Assembly: GCA_017554105.1 (NCBI GenBank)
Contig: JAFZIY010000015.1
Location: 62,001-126,000 of the forward strand
Direction of reading: 5' to 3'
Length of the DNA stretch: 64,000 nt
From: Prevotella sp.
Lineage (GTDB): Bacteria > Bacteroidota > Bacteroidia > Bacteroidales > Bacteroidaceae
Position numbers and translations under genes: made by a program. The notes beneath the pieces are model-generated. The model saw nothing but the letters and a program-made list of their open reading frames with translations. It did no database searches and was not told where the DNA came from. Of the stretch, positions 24,953 through 34,323 are shown one piece after another. Numbering within the stretch: the first letter of the stretch is position 1; each line of letters opens with the position of its first letter.

Positions 24953-26611
24953 CTAAAAATTGTAGTTATATGACAGGGTAAAACCCTTGCTGGCCGGTAC
25001 ATAGCGACAAACACCACCCGAACAGTTATAGCCCTCCTGCACGCGACCGTAACCTAATTGAATCATATGGGCACCTGTGGTAAAGGTCACCTGACCCAGA
25101 TAGTAGTGTATGTGACTTTGGTTCACATTAAACTGGTCGCTGATAGTAATCATCCAATGAGGCACCAGCGACAGTTCCAACAGTCCGAATGCCCAGTCGC
25201 CTTCATCACCTTTTGTGGTCATATATTGCATTTCACCACGCAGCGTCACCTTGGGCGAGAACTGGTATTTGCCGTCTGCCACGAAGATGTTGGAGCGAAC
25301 CATTCCGCCATGTCCCTCAATCTTCAGCATGTTGTAACGCTGATTCATATACATCAGGAAGAGTTTGAAGTCCTTGGTCAGTTTGCGCGACAACTGGATG
25401 TTCAGATCCTGATAGTATGTATCATCACCCCACTTGAAGAACGAAGACTTGTAACCATCGGTACCGCCATACGTTAAGGTACCGGCGAGATTATTGAGCG
25501 ACACGTCTCCTAAGAATCTACGGTCAATAGCCCTGACATAACTGTAGTTCACCTTGACATTCATTCCGTACTTACCGCCCAACGGTGTGTTACGCTTGAA
25601 GTTGTAGCCCACCTCGGCCTGATATGCCCATTCGCCATCGGCTATCTGGGTTGCATAGGGATAGTAGGCTGGCAAGGTGTAGGTATGCTCCTGTGTAAAG
25701 GCCAACAGGTGACCGATAGACGATGATATACCCATCGCCTTGTTGGCGTTGCCCGTACTCTTGAACGACATGTTCTCGCTACGCTTTGCCTGCAGGAGTA
25801 CGCTAAGTCCCTTCTTCGAGTAGGAGCCGGACAACATGGCTACGTTTCCCTTGCGGAAGATGTAGCCGTTAGCATACGACGGGTCGTTGTCCTTCTGGGC
25901 ATACTCTGCCAACACGCTCCACGGACCGCGGTTCAGGCTTACCCTCACGTCCCATGCGTTGACATATTTGGGGAAGTTTATCTTATGGACAGCATCCACA
26001 AACACCTCCTCCTTGTTATTCTCATAGCGGTTGACCCACGAAGCGCCAACCATCAGATGAGTATCTTTATTTTTCAACGAGGGAATCCACTCGTCCAAAC
26101 TCATCTCCACGTCGGCACCACTTACCAGCGCCTTGTTCCAATTCCAATAGCGGCGCTGTTTGCCGGAGAGCAGTTTTATGTTCAATCCTTCTATGGGTTT
26201 CAGTACCAGACGACCTCCCAAGAGAGAGTTGTCGACTCCCAATGAACGCTCTTCGTATGTGCGAAGGATGAATCCTGAGCCGAACTGCTCGTAGAATGTA
26301 CCGGCGGTAAGTTCTGCCATTCCATAACGTCCCTTGACATAGAAATGAGGAACACCCCATCCCTTGAAGTCCTTCTCATATCCAGGAAGCGGATGGTCCA
26401 GATACTCCAGACGAGCACCGGCATCCACATATTTGCTGGTCATTTGCAGGGTGACATAGGTATTGGTCACTACGTCCTCTGTCTTCTCCGCACCGATGGC
26501 CTCGTCGTTCTCTGGCACCAGCACATCACTCTGTATGCTACCATTCAGTGTTACCTGCGCCGTAGCAGATAAAGGCAAAAGGATGAGGAGACTTATCAGT
26601 AGTTTCTTCAT
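24953..26611 (-). CDS. DUF6029 family outer-membrane beta-barrel
   Basis: 552 residues with a signal peptide (to about SATAQ) and alternating aromatic beta strands ending in YNYNF, as in outer-membrane barrels with a terminal Phe. Recognised as DUF6029 from VTLNGSIQSDVLVPENDEAIG and the pattern GWGVPHFYVKGRYGMAELTA. Function is unknown. Its ATG overlaps the TGA of the TlpA-like gene by four bases, so both are tightly coupled, and the three Omp28/tail-bearing genes follow. Confidence 0.78.
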   Translation of the reverse strand: MKKLLISLLILLPLSATAQVTLNGSIQSDVLVPENDEAIGAEKTEDVVTNTYVTLQMTSKYVDAGARLEYLDHPLPGYEKDFKGWGVPHFYVKGRYGMAELTAGTFYEQFGSGFILRTYEERSLGVDNSLLGGRLVLKPIEGLNIKLLSGKQRRYWNWNKALVSGADVEMSLDEWIPSLKNKDTHLMVGASWVNRYENNKEEVFVDAVHKINFPKYVNAWDVRVSLNRGPWSVLAEYAQKDNDPSYANGYIFRKGNVAMLSGSYSKKGLSVLLQAKRSENMSFKSTGNANKAMGISSSIGHLLAFTQEHTYTLPAYYPYATQIADGEWAYQAEVGYNFKRNTPLGGKYGMNVKVNYSYVRAIDRRFLGDVSLNNLAGTLTYGGTDGYKSSFFKWGDDTYYQDLNIQLSRKLTKDFKLFLMYMNQRYNMLKIEGHGGMVRSNIFVADGKYQFSPKVTLRGEMQYMTTKGDEGDWAFGLLELSLVPHWMITISDQFNVNQSHIHYYLGQVTFTTGAHMIQLGYGRVQEGYNCSGGVCRYVPASKGFTLSYNYNF

Positions 26612-27090
26612 TTCACCAATTCTCTTACTTTATCAATGAGTTCACTCTCGGCCCCGTCGGTATAGCCATAGTGCCGATAAACAATGTTTCCGTCACCGTC
26701 GCAGACCATGACGAAGGGAATCATCTGCGCTCCCAAAGCCTGACGGAAGTCACTGTTGGGGTCGAGCAGCACGTCATATTCCCATCCATGATTATCCACC
26801 AAAGGACGTACCTTGTTGATGTTCTGCGCCTGGTCGATGGAAACGGCAATAATCTTCACGCCGGTTTCCGCCTGCCAGTCGTCATATACCTCGCTGATGG
26901 CATCCAACTCACGGTTGCAGGGCTTGCACGTTGTGGAGAAGAAATCAATGATAAAGGGCTTGCCGCCATTACGCAACGTGTCGGTACAAACCGTCTGACC
27001 ATCAATGGTTTTCAAGGTCACAGCAGGCAGTTGGGCACTTGCGGGAAGCAGCGTCAGCCAGCAAAACAGCAATATAAATACATGTTTCAT
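26608..27090 (-). CDS. TlpA-like thioredoxin-fold protein
   Basis: 160 residues with signal peptide (to about ASAQ) and a thioredoxin fold with the active pair Cys55/Cys58 in FFSTTCKPCNRELD, followed by the cis-Pro loop AQMIPFVMVC. Such proteins reduce or exchange disulphides in the periplasm, supporting maturation of exported proteins. A start at 27153 is excluded by a promoter element there. It is the first gene of a six-gene operon of exported proteins, several with Cys pairs, so it may keep their thiols in the right state. Confidence 0.87.
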   Translation of the reverse strand: MKHVFILLFCWLTLLPASAQLPAVTLKTIDGQTVCTDTLRNGGKPFIIDFFSTTCKPCNRELDAISEVYDDWQAETGVKIIAVSIDQAQNINKVRPLVDNHGWEYDVLLDPNSDFRQALGAQMIPFVMVCDGDGNIVYRHYGYTDGAESELIDKVRELVK

Positions 27091-27150
27091 TTCACACTTG
27101 TTTGGTTTTATTCCATTAAGAATAGGGTTATTAATTGCATATAACGGGCA

Positions 27151-27182
27151 CAAAAATACTACGAAATGAGAAGAAAACCAAA
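27151..27182 (-). promoter_or_regulatory. Promoter of TlpA-Omp28 operon
   Basis: On the minus strand TTTGG (27182-27178) and TATTTTTG (27158-27151) are 19 bases apart, the normal -33/-7 spacing, 60 bases before the ATG. Confidence 0.65.
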
Positions 27183-27264
27183 TATTTCAACGTTTTTCTG
27201 AATATGAGCGGGCTCTGAGATTAGCCGTCAACAGGATTACCATTGCGTATTATGCTGAAGTATT

Positions 27265-27330
27265 TTCGGCGAAATGGCATGAATGGGTGACCTAAACATG
27301 TCCAAATGGGTGGTAAAAGATGGCCTTTTA
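27265..27330. repeat. 22-base-period array between divergent promoters
   Basis: Three degenerate units (about 27265-27286, 27287-27308, 27309-27330), the last reading GGTGGTAAAAGATGGCCTTT and on, related to the units at 54403-54490 and 60583-60648. Placed between the divergent TlpA-operon and msbA-like promoters. Confidence 0.55.
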
Positions 27331-27393
27331 CCTTCTCATTCGACACCTATCGCAGGGCGAAAAGGCATGAATAAACAAACAAAAGATACGTTA

Positions 27394-27427
27394 TTTTTGT
27401 GGGAATGGATATTTTTGCCTAACTTTG
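27394..27427 (+). promoter_or_regulatory. Promoter of the MsbA-like gene
   Basis: TTTTTG at 27394-27399 and TAACTTTG at 27420-27427 are 20 bases apart. Transcription starting here excludes the upstream frame beginning at 27283. Confidence 0.65.
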
Positions 27428-27459
27428 CCATCAATAAACCAGCTGCACATTCACATACG

Positions 27460-29286
27460 ATGAAAGAATTCCTGCGAGTACTGAGGCGCTTTGTGCCGCC
27501 ATACAAGAAATATCTGATAATGACTGTGTTGTTCAACATCCTCTCGGCGGTGCTGAACATCTTCTCATTCATGGCTCTCGTGCCAATACTGCAGATTCTT
27601 TTCCAGACAAAGGAGACACAGGAACATTTCGAGTTCATGGCATGGGGCAGCGGTTCGCTGAAGGACGTGGCAATGAACAACATGAACTATTATGTGCAGG
27701 AGATGATAGGAAACCTCGGTCCCACCACTACCCTACTCATCATCGGACTGTTCCTTGCCGTGATGACAGCGCTGAAAACGGGTTCCTACTTCCTCTCCTC
27801 CGCCACCATCGTTCCTATAAGGACAGGAGTTGTGCGAGACATACGCAACCAACTGTACCGGAAAATCACGTCTCTACCACTGGGATTCTTCAGTGAGGAG
27901 CGCAAGGGTGACATCATTGCACGTATGAGCGGTGATGTGCAGGAGATAGAGAACTCCATCATGGCGAGTCTCGACATGCTGTTCAAGAACCCCATTCTTA
28001 TTATTGCCTATTTCATAACGCTCATCCTGACATCGTGGCAACTGACGTTGTTCGCGGTTATCTTCGTGCCTATCTTCGGATGGTTCATGGGCTTTGTGGG
28101 CAGGAAACTGAAGCAGAAGTCCATCAAGGCACAGTCATTATGGAGCGACACGATGAGCCAGGTGGAGGAGACTCTTGGCGGTCTGCGCATCATCAAGGCA
28201 TTCAACGCAGAGGAGAAGATGAACCGCAGGTTCGACAAGGTGAACTCCGACTACCGCAACAATATAATGCGCGTGAACATACGACAGTCGATGGCGCACC
28301 CGATGAGCGAGTTCCTCGGTACTCTGATGATTGTCATCGTGCTGTGGTTCGGCGGTGTGCTGGTGCTCAACGATATGGCATTGTCGGGTCCGGTGTTCAT
28401 CTACTATATGGTGATTCTCTACTCTATCATCAACCCTCTTAAGGAGTTCTCGAAGGCAAGTTATAACATCCCCAAGGGACTGGCATCGATGGAGCGCGTG
28501 GACAAGATTCTGCTGGCAGAGAACAACATCGTGGAAGCGGAGCATCCGAAGCACATCGACTCCTTCGAGCATGAGATAGAGTTCCGTAACGTGTCGTTCA
28601 GATATGGCGAGCAATGGGTGCTCAGAAACATCAACCTCGTCATTCCGAAGGGAAAGACCATTGCACTCGTGGGACAGAGCGGTGGTGGAAAATCAACGAT
28701 GGTTGACCTCATCCCACGCTACTATGACGTGCAGGAAGGCGAGGTGCTCATCGATGGCATCAACGTCAAGGATCTCGGAATACACGATCTCAGGCAACTC
28801 ATAGGCAATGTGAACCAGGAGGCGATACTCTTCAACGACTCCTTCCGCAACAACATCACTTTCGGTGTGGAGAACGCCACGATGGAGGAGGTAATAAAGG
28901 CGGCGAAGATAGCCAATGCACATGAGTTCATCGAGGCATCAGAGAATGGATATGACACCAATATCGGCGACCGCGGAGGACGACTCTCGGGAGGACAGCG
29001 TCAGCGTGTGAGCATTGCACGAGCCATTCTAAAGAACCCGCCAATACTTATTCTCGACGAGGCGACATCGGCACTCGATACCGAGAGCGAGCGACTGGTA
29101 CAGGATGCGCTGGAGCGACTTATGAAAACGCGCACCACCATTGCCATCGCCCACCGTCTCTCTACCATCAAGAACAGCGACGAGATATGCGTGCTGCACG
29201 AAGGACAGATAGTAGAACGGGGCACGCACGAAGAACTCCTCGAACGCGACGGATACTACAGGAAACTGCACGAGATGCAGAGCTAG
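27460..29286 (+). CDS. MsbA-like ABC exporter
   Basis: 608-residue half transporter: six membrane segments (about 20-330) and a nucleotide-binding domain with Walker A GQSGGGKST (about 405), signature LSGGQRQRV (about 508), Walker B ILILDEATSALD (about 530) and switch His in AIAHRLSTI. In this subfamily dimers flip lipid A-core or other lipids across the inner membrane; MsbA is the closest functional analogue, but peptide or multidrug export is possible. The ATG at 27460 follows a promoter (-7 at 27420-27427). Confidence 0.85.
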   Translation: MKEFLRVLRRFVPPYKKYLIMTVLFNILSAVLNIFSFMALVPILQILFQTKETQEHFEFMAWGSGSLKDVAMNNMNYYVQEMIGNLGPTTTLLIIGLFLAVMTALKTGSYFLSSATIVPIRTGVVRDIRNQLYRKITSLPLGFFSEERKGDIIARMSGDVQEIENSIMASLDMLFKNPILIIAYFITLILTSWQLTLFAVIFVPIFGWFMGFVGRKLKQKSIKAQSLWSDTMSQVEETLGGLRIIKAFNAEEKMNRRFDKVNSDYRNNIMRVNIRQSMAHPMSEFLGTLMIVIVLWFGGVLVLNDMALSGPVFIYYMVILYSIINPLKEFSKASYNIPKGLASMERVDKILLAENNIVEAEHPKHIDSFEHEIEFRNVSFRYGEQWVLRNINLVIPKGKTIALVGQSGGGKSTMVDLIPRYYDVQEGEVLIDGINVKDLGIHDLRQLIGNVNQEAILFNDSFRNNITFGVENATMEEVIKAAKIANAHEFIEASENGYDTNIGDRGGRLSGGQRQRVSIARAILKNPPILILDEATSALDTESERLVQDALERLMKTRTTIAIAHRLSTIKNSDEICVLHEGQIVERGTHEELLERDGYYRKLHEMQS

Positions 29287-29361
29287 GAGAGTTAGGAGTT
29301 AGGAGTTAGAAATTAGGAGTTAAGAGTTAGAATTAAGAATTAAGAAAACAATATAACATCT

Positions 29362-30192
29362 ATGAAAACGAAGAAGACTATTATGAGAAGACTGACAACC
29401 GCTGGCTGGATGCTGGCTGCTGCGGTTTTGTTTATTACCGCTGGCTGCAAGGGAAACATAGGAAAATATGAATCCCAAACAAAGGCTGACGAAAACACAA
29501 CGTGGTACAAGGACACCGCAGCACTGGAAGCACTCTATCAGAAAGCGGTTGACGATGCCAAAGAGCCAACACCGAGCAAGGTGGTTGACACACTGTCAAG
29601 CATCACCAACGCAAAAGACAATCCCGACCAGGAATGGATTAAGGTGGGCGACACCGACATGGTGCTCGTAGCATCGCTGATGAAGGACAAATTCGTGCAG
29701 ATGTACAAGAACGAGAAAGATACTTTCCGTCTTGCATCTAACGAGTCGTGGTTCACCATTCCTGCAGAATGGCAGAAGAAAGCAGGGTGCTTCGCCGGTA
29801 TGGACTCTGTGGAGAGCCGCACCCGACTGCTGCAGATGCTGGGATTACCGCTGAGTACCGTACATACAGAGATTGTTGCGGTGTATGTCGATGCCAAGGC
29901 ATTGTTCCGTCCGTCGCACGATCCAGAGATTACCGACCACACATCGCAGTTGACATATCCATCAGGGGTGTCTCGGAACCATCACGACTGGTTCGAGTAT
30001 AACGTATCATTCTCCTACGAACCAGGCAATGCCTACCCCTGGACACAACTTGGCTACACCTACGACTGGCATAACCCCGATGGTTATCACGTAGGACTCA
30101 GTGAGTTTGTCGCCTTCAAAGGCACACTTGCAAAAGTAAAGGAAATCAAGAGTTGCTGGCAATTCATTCAGGAACTGCAAGGCAAGAAATAA
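29362..30192 (+). CDS. Lipoprotein, unknown
   Basis: 276 residues; the N-terminus MKTKKTIMRRLTTAGWMLAA leads to a lipobox ITAGC (lipid Cys29), so the protein is a lipoprotein; an inner start at MRRL is also possible. The body is rich in Trp, Tyr and acidic residues, with no motif known to me; segments HHDWFEYNVSFSYEPGNAYP and YTYDWHNPDGYHVGLSEFV suggest a compact beta fold. It follows the exporter by 75 bases of TTAGGAGTTA-type repeats and ends at a strong terminator. Confidence 0.68.
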   Translation: MKTKKTIMRRLTTAGWMLAAAVLFITAGCKGNIGKYESQTKADENTTWYKDTAALEALYQKAVDDAKEPTPSKVVDTLSSITNAKDNPDQEWIKVGDTDMVLVASLMKDKFVQMYKNEKDTFRLASNESWFTIPAEWQKKAGCFAGMDSVESRTRLLQMLGLPLSTVHTEIVAVYVDAKALFRPSHDPEITDHTSQLTYPSGVSRNHHDWFEYNVSFSYEPGNAYPWTQLGYTYDWHNPDGYHVGLSEFVAFKGTLAKVKEIKSCWQFIQELQGKK

Positions 30193-30196
30193 AAAC

Positions 30197-30220
30197 AAGG
30201 AGGCTCGTTTGAGCCTCCTT
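30197..30220. terminator. Bidirectional terminator between lipoprotein gene and ispG
   Basis: Arms AAGGAGGCTC (30197-30206) and GAGCCTCCTT (30211-30220) pair perfectly with a four-base loop, then TTACTTTT on the plus strand; on the minus strand the stem is followed by TGTTTTT. It serves the convergent genes on both sides. Confidence 0.88.
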
Positions 30221-30225
30221 TACTT

Positions 30226-31620
30226 TTAATCGACCTTTTTGTCGTTTCTTATAAGTTCTAAGAGACGGTCAACTGCCTCTTCCTCGGGAATGTTCTTGAG
30301 GACGCATTCCTTGTTCTTGTAGAGGCTTATCTTGCCGCGTCCTGCTCCCACATAGCCGTAGTCGGCATCTGCCATCTCACCGGGACCGTTGACGATGCAG
30401 CCCATGATACCTATCTTCAGTCCTGTCATACCGCGCGTTGCCTCCTTGATGCGGGCAATAGTGGTGCGCAGGTCATAGAGCGTTCGTCCGCATCCGGGAC
30501 ATGAGATATACTCTGTCTTCGTGAACTTTATGCGTGCTGCCTGAAGAATTGAGTCCTGAAGATCCACTAAGGCCCCCTTCTTATCCCCTCTGGGGGGGAT
30601 GAATGAGCCAGAACCTTCAATTACAAGGTCGTGGGCTTTCTTGTCAATGAGGATGGCACCTGCAGCCATTGCTGCCTTCAGTTGCAGGTCTTCCCATGTA
30701 TCCGCGGTAAGACTCAGATAAAGGGTGTCGTCTTTTATAACCGCATTCTCACGCGCTGCAGTACATTCGGGGATAAGTTCCACAAGACGACGGGCAACGG
30801 GAATCTCTGCCTCCGGTTCCTCTGAGAGTGACACACGGATAGTGTCTCCTATGCCTTCGGTGAGCAGTGCACCTATACCCACAGCACTCTTTATGCGTCC
30901 GTCCTCGCCTTCTCCTGCCTCCGTCACTCCAAGATGCAACGGGAAGTGCATGTCTTCCTTGTCCATTGTCTCTACAAGAAGACGGACGGTAGTCACCATC
31001 ACCACAGTATTTGATGCCTTGATGGAAATCACAATGTCGTTGAAGTTCTCACGACGGCATATCCTCAGAAACTCCATACAACTCTCCACGATACCCTCTG
31101 GCGTGTCACCATAGCGCGACATGATACGGTCGGAGAGCGAGCCGTGGTTCACTCCTATGCGCACCGCGGTGTGATGTTCCTTGCAGATGTTGAGGAACGG
31201 CACCAGCGTACGCTCTATCTTCTTCAGTTCTTCGGCATATTCCTCATCGGTATATTCCAGATGTTTGAAAGTGCGTCCTGGGTCAACGTAGTTTCCGGGG
31301 TTGATTCTTACCTTCTCACAGTATAGGGCAGCCACATCAGCAGTATGCGCAGTGAAATGCACGTCGGCAACAAGCGGAGTGTCATAACCGTCGGCTTTCA
31401 GCCTGGCACTGATGTTCCTCATGTTCTCTGCCTCGCGTTTTCCCTGCGTGGTGAAACGCACCAGTTCGCCACCTGCATCGATGATGCACTTTGCCTGTGC
31501 CACCGATGCCTCGGTGTCGTTAGTGTCTGTGGTTGCCATCGACTGTATCCTGATGGGGTTGTCGCCACCAATGGCGATGTTACCCACCTTTGTCACTGAT
31601 GTGCTTCTGCGTCTATACAT
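30226..31620 (-). CDS. ispG: 4-hydroxy-3-methylbut-2-enyl diphosphate synthase, shortened insert
   Basis: Iron-sulphur enzyme of the MEP pathway to isoprenoids. Residues 1-260 form the TIM barrel (MYRRRSTSVTKVGNIAIGGD, VADVHFTAHTA, RIGVNHGSLSDRIMSRYGDT); the C-terminal domain has the [4Fe-4S] ligands in ISCPGCGRTLYDL and MGCIVNGPGEMADADYG. With 464 residues it is intermediate: E. coli IspG has 372, and the form I know from Bacteroides is about 600 because of an extra middle domain. Here most of that domain is absent, and a C-rich repeat-like stretch (30570-30600) lies at the break. Both catalytic parts are intact, so it is probably active. First base gap to purE is one base. Confidence 0.92.
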   Translation of the reverse strand: MYRRRSTSVTKVGNIAIGGDNPIRIQSMATTDTNDTEASVAQAKCIIDAGGELVRFTTQGKREAENMRNISARLKADGYDTPLVADVHFTAHTADVAALYCEKVRINPGNYVDPGRTFKHLEYTDEEYAEELKKIERTLVPFLNICKEHHTAVRIGVNHGSLSDRIMSRYGDTPEGIVESCMEFLRICRRENFNDIVISIKASNTVVMVTTVRLLVETMDKEDMHFPLHLGVTEAGEGEDGRIKSAVGIGALLTEGIGDTIRVSLSEEPEAEIPVARRLVELIPECTAARENAVIKDDTLYLSLTADTWEDLQLKAAMAAGAILIDKKAHDLVIEGSGSFIPPRGDKKGALVDLQDSILQAARIKFTKTEYISCPGCGRTLYDLRTTIARIKEATRGMTGLKIGIMGCIVNGPGEMADADYGYVGAGRGKISLYKNKECVLKNIPEEEAVDRLLELIRNDKKVD

Positions 31621-31621
31621 C

Positions 31622-32131
31622 TTAGTTTGTTTTAAAATTATACTTTATCTCTGCGAGGTCGGCATTTGCCTTCTCAATCTTTTTGCCCAGTCCTGCCTTA
31701 TATGCTGCAAACTTCTCTGCCAACTGTTCATCGGCGAGGGCAAGTATCTGCATGGCGAGGATGGCTGCGTTGAGTGCACCATTGATGGCTACCGTGGCCA
31801 CAGGAATGCCTGGAGGCATCTGCAAGATGCTGTAAAGAGCGTCCACGCCGTCGAGCACCGAACCCTTGATAGGTACGCCGATGACCGGCAAAGTGGTCTG
31901 TGCGGCTATCACACCAGGCAGTGCTGCCGCCATGCCGGCACCCGCAATGATTACCTTTATGCCGCGACCTGCTGCCTGTGCCGCAAACTGTTCCACAGCC
32001 TGTGGTGTGCGGTGAGCCGACAGAGCATTCACCTCGAATGGTATCTCCATCTCATCGAGAAACTTCATCGCCTTTTCCATAACGGGCATGTCACTTGTAC
32101 TGCCCATGATAATACTTATTAATGGTGTCAT
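31622..32131 (-). CDS. purE: N5-carboxyaminoimidazole ribonucleotide mutase
   Basis: 169-residue class I PurE, which moves the carboxylate of N5-CAIR to make CAIR in purine synthesis. Signature parts are IIMGSTSDMPVMEKA, NALSAHRTPQAVEQF (catalytic His) and IAGAGMAAALPGVIAAQTTL. Homo-octamer in known cases. It lies one base from ispG and 33 bases after the PAP2-like gene; purK is not in the window. Confidence 0.95.
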   Translation of the reverse strand: MTPLISIIMGSTSDMPVMEKAMKFLDEMEIPFEVNALSAHRTPQAVEQFAAQAAGRGIKVIIAGAGMAAALPGVIAAQTTLPVIGVPIKGSVLDGVDALYSILQMPPGIPVATVAINGALNAAILAMQILALADEQLAEKFAAYKAGLGKKIEKANADLAEIKYNFKTN

Positions 32132-32164
32132 TCTTTTAAGGAGTTTATGAGTTTTCTATCTTGT

Positions 32165-32794
32165 TTAAACAATATTCCTGTAATAAATCACCGAAAGGAA
32201 GGCAACGATGATGCCCGTGATGAAGCCCATACACACCTCCAACAGAGTGTGCTGGCGCAATATCATCCTGCTCGTACCTACCAGTCCTGCCATGAAGAAG
32301 AGCAGGAAGAGCCACCATGTGGGGTTGAAGGTGAAGAGGAATGAGAATGCTATCACGCTGCCTATCACCCCACCTATCGCTGCCGAGTGCGTGGAAATCT
32401 TCCAGCGAAGGTTTATCAGCGCACAAACCACCTGCACAGCGAGTGCCGCCATTATCACCGTTCCAATGAAATGAGGCATGTGCAGCAGGTTTATGATATA
32501 GTAACACATGAAGTAGCACACGATACTTATTACGTACGGCACCATTCGCCTCTCCTTCTGTCCGAGCTGTATCGGTGTCCATCCGTGATAATACTGGTAA
32601 ATTTTGATGAGGTAGGTGGGGATGATGGCCGTGAAGAGATAGACTATCAATAGCACGCGCACCTTTATCCAAGTTTCAAGCATGCCAAGATATGTGAACA
32701 TGAACAGCGCTATCACGCCGAACATGGGCAAATAGAAAGGTGATATGATACTGCTTATCACCCTCGATGCTAATATCAGTCTTTTCTCTTTCAT
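32165..32794 (-). CDS. PAP2-superfamily membrane phosphatase-like protein
   Basis: 209 residues with about five to six membrane helices. Late motifs of the PAP2 acid phosphatase family are visible: KISTHSAAIGG (His of the first catalytic part) and SRMILRQHTLLEVCMGFITG (Arg and nucleophilic-type His). The first motif (KxxxxxxRP) is not clean, only KERRMVPY, so activity is uncertain. PAP2 enzymes dephosphorylate lipid phosphates such as undecaprenyl pyrophosphate or lipid A phosphates. Overlaps rpoN by four bases. Confidence 0.75.
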   Translation of the reverse strand: MKEKRLILASRVISSIISPFYLPMFGVIALFMFTYLGMLETWIKVRVLLIVYLFTAIIPTYLIKIYQYYHGWTPIQLGQKERRMVPYVISIVCYFMCYYIINLLHMPHFIGTVIMAALAVQVVCALINLRWKISTHSAAIGGVIGSVIAFSFLFTFNPTWWLFLLFFMAGLVGTSRMILRQHTLLEVCMGFITGIIVAFLSVIYYRNIV

Positions 32795-34290
32795 TGCTTT
32801 CTCATTCTTGCAATGGGTATTCCCATCTGCTCGCGATATTTCGAGACGGTGCGGCGCGCGATAGGATATCCGCGCCTCTTCATCTCATTGCTCAGAGCCT
32901 CATCGCCCAAAGGCTTTTTCTTGTCCTCTCCATTTATAATGTCCTTCAGCACCGTCTTCAGTTTTCTCGTTGACAGTTCCTCGCCCGTTTCGGTCTTTAT
33001 ACTGTCGCTAAAGAAGTGGCGCAGTCGGAATGTTCCCCATCTTGTCTGGGCATATTTCTGGTTGCAGACTCTCGAAACGGTGCTGATGTCAAGTCCCGTC
33101 CGGTCGGCAATGTCCTTCAATATCATCGGCTTGAGGTCTCCCTCGTCACCTTCCTGGAAATACTTCTTCTGTATGTCTATTATGGCACGCATCGTGACAT
33201 ACAGCGTATGCTGGCGTTGCTTTACGGCATCTATGAATCCCTGTGCGCGGTCTATCTTCTCTTTAGAATACACCAGAGCCTCCTTTTCGCTCCTGTTCAG
33301 GTTTGATGCGTTATTCTGATATCTCCTTACGAGATCTGTGAATGACTCGCTGACATATAGTTCAGGCACCCTTCCCCTCGTTATGGAGAACGTCACGGTG
33401 CCATCGTCGGCGGTATCGACAATGAAGTCGGGCGTTATCTGTTGCAGGTTTCGTCCCACTGCCTCACCTAACGAGGCACCAGGTTTCGGATTCAGTTTCT
33501 TCATTTCCTTCCTCAGTTCTGTCACATCATCCTCACTGAGGTCCATATCCTGCGCTATCTTGTCCCATCGTTTGCTGATGAAGTCGTCATAGTGCTTGTC
33601 TAAAATCTCACGAAGCAGTATTCGGATGGGGGTTCCCTGTTTGCGGTCCAACTGTAACAAGAGACATTCCTTCAGTGAACGGGCACCTATTCCCGCAGGA
33701 TCAAACTCTTGTATCTCCTCCAAAATCTCCGTAACCTCTTTTTCCGTGGTGTTTATGTTATGGTAAATCGCCAGTTCATCAACGATGTCATCAATCTTCT
33801 TATGCAACAAACCATCGTTTTCGAGCGAGCCGATGACATATTCCATTATGTCGCGCTGATGGTCGGTGAGTTCCAGTTCACCCATCTGTTCTTTCAGTTT
33901 ATCGTAGAAAGAAGTCTGGTCGCCGTAAGTTATCTCCTCGCTCTCGGCATTTTGGTTCATCCTTGCATACATCCCACTCGCCACAGGCATCTCGTCGTCG
34001 CTCATCATGTTCTGCAGTACCATGTCGAGTTCGTCGCTTCGCTCCTCTTCCTCACTCCTCTTCTCGAAGTCCTCCTCCTCTTCCTCACTGTCCAATGTAG
34101 AAGGTGCTTCTTCATAACCATCACTATCGTTAGCCACAGGCTCCAGGGCGGGATTGTCGTCAATCTCTGCCTTCACATTCTGCTCGAATTCCGCAAGTGG
34201 CATCTCCAGCAGTCTCACCTGCAACATCTGCTGCTGTGTGAGTCTCTGTCTTTGTTCCTGCTTTTGTTCTTGAGTCTGTACTAAACGCAT
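32791..34290 (-). CDS. rpoN: RNA polymerase sigma-54 factor
   Basis: 499 residues: Gln-rich activator-interaction region I at the start (QTQEQKQEQRQRLTQQQMLQ), acidic region II, core-binding region (about 110-300), and DNA-binding region III with helix-turn-helix (DISTVSRVCNQKY) and the RpoN box ARRTVSKYREQMGIP near the end, which contacts the -24 element. Needs an AAA+ activator to work; none is in the window. Cotranscribed with PAP2, purE and ispG; the downstream overlap is four bases. Confidence 0.95.
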   Translation of the reverse strand: MRLVQTQEQKQEQRQRLTQQQMLQVRLLEMPLAEFEQNVKAEIDDNPALEPVANDSDGYEEAPSTLDSEEEEEDFEKRSEEEERSDELDMVLQNMMSDDEMPVASGMYARMNQNAESEEITYGDQTSFYDKLKEQMGELELTDHQRDIMEYVIGSLENDGLLHKKIDDIVDELAIYHNINTTEKEVTEILEEIQEFDPAGIGARSLKECLLLQLDRKQGTPIRILLREILDKHYDDFISKRWDKIAQDMDLSEDDVTELRKEMKKLNPKPGASLGEAVGRNLQQITPDFIVDTADDGTVTFSITRGRVPELYVSESFTDLVRRYQNNASNLNRSEKEALVYSKEKIDRAQGFIDAVKQRQHTLYVTMRAIIDIQKKYFQEGDEGDLKPMILKDIADRTGLDISTVSRVCNQKYAQTRWGTFRLRHFFSDSIKTETGEELSTRKLKTVLKDIINGEDKKKPLGDEALSNEMKRRGYPIARRTVSKYREQMGIPIARMRKQ

Positions 34291-34323
34291 AATAATATAC
34301 TAACCTTATTTGTCCTTGTGCAA

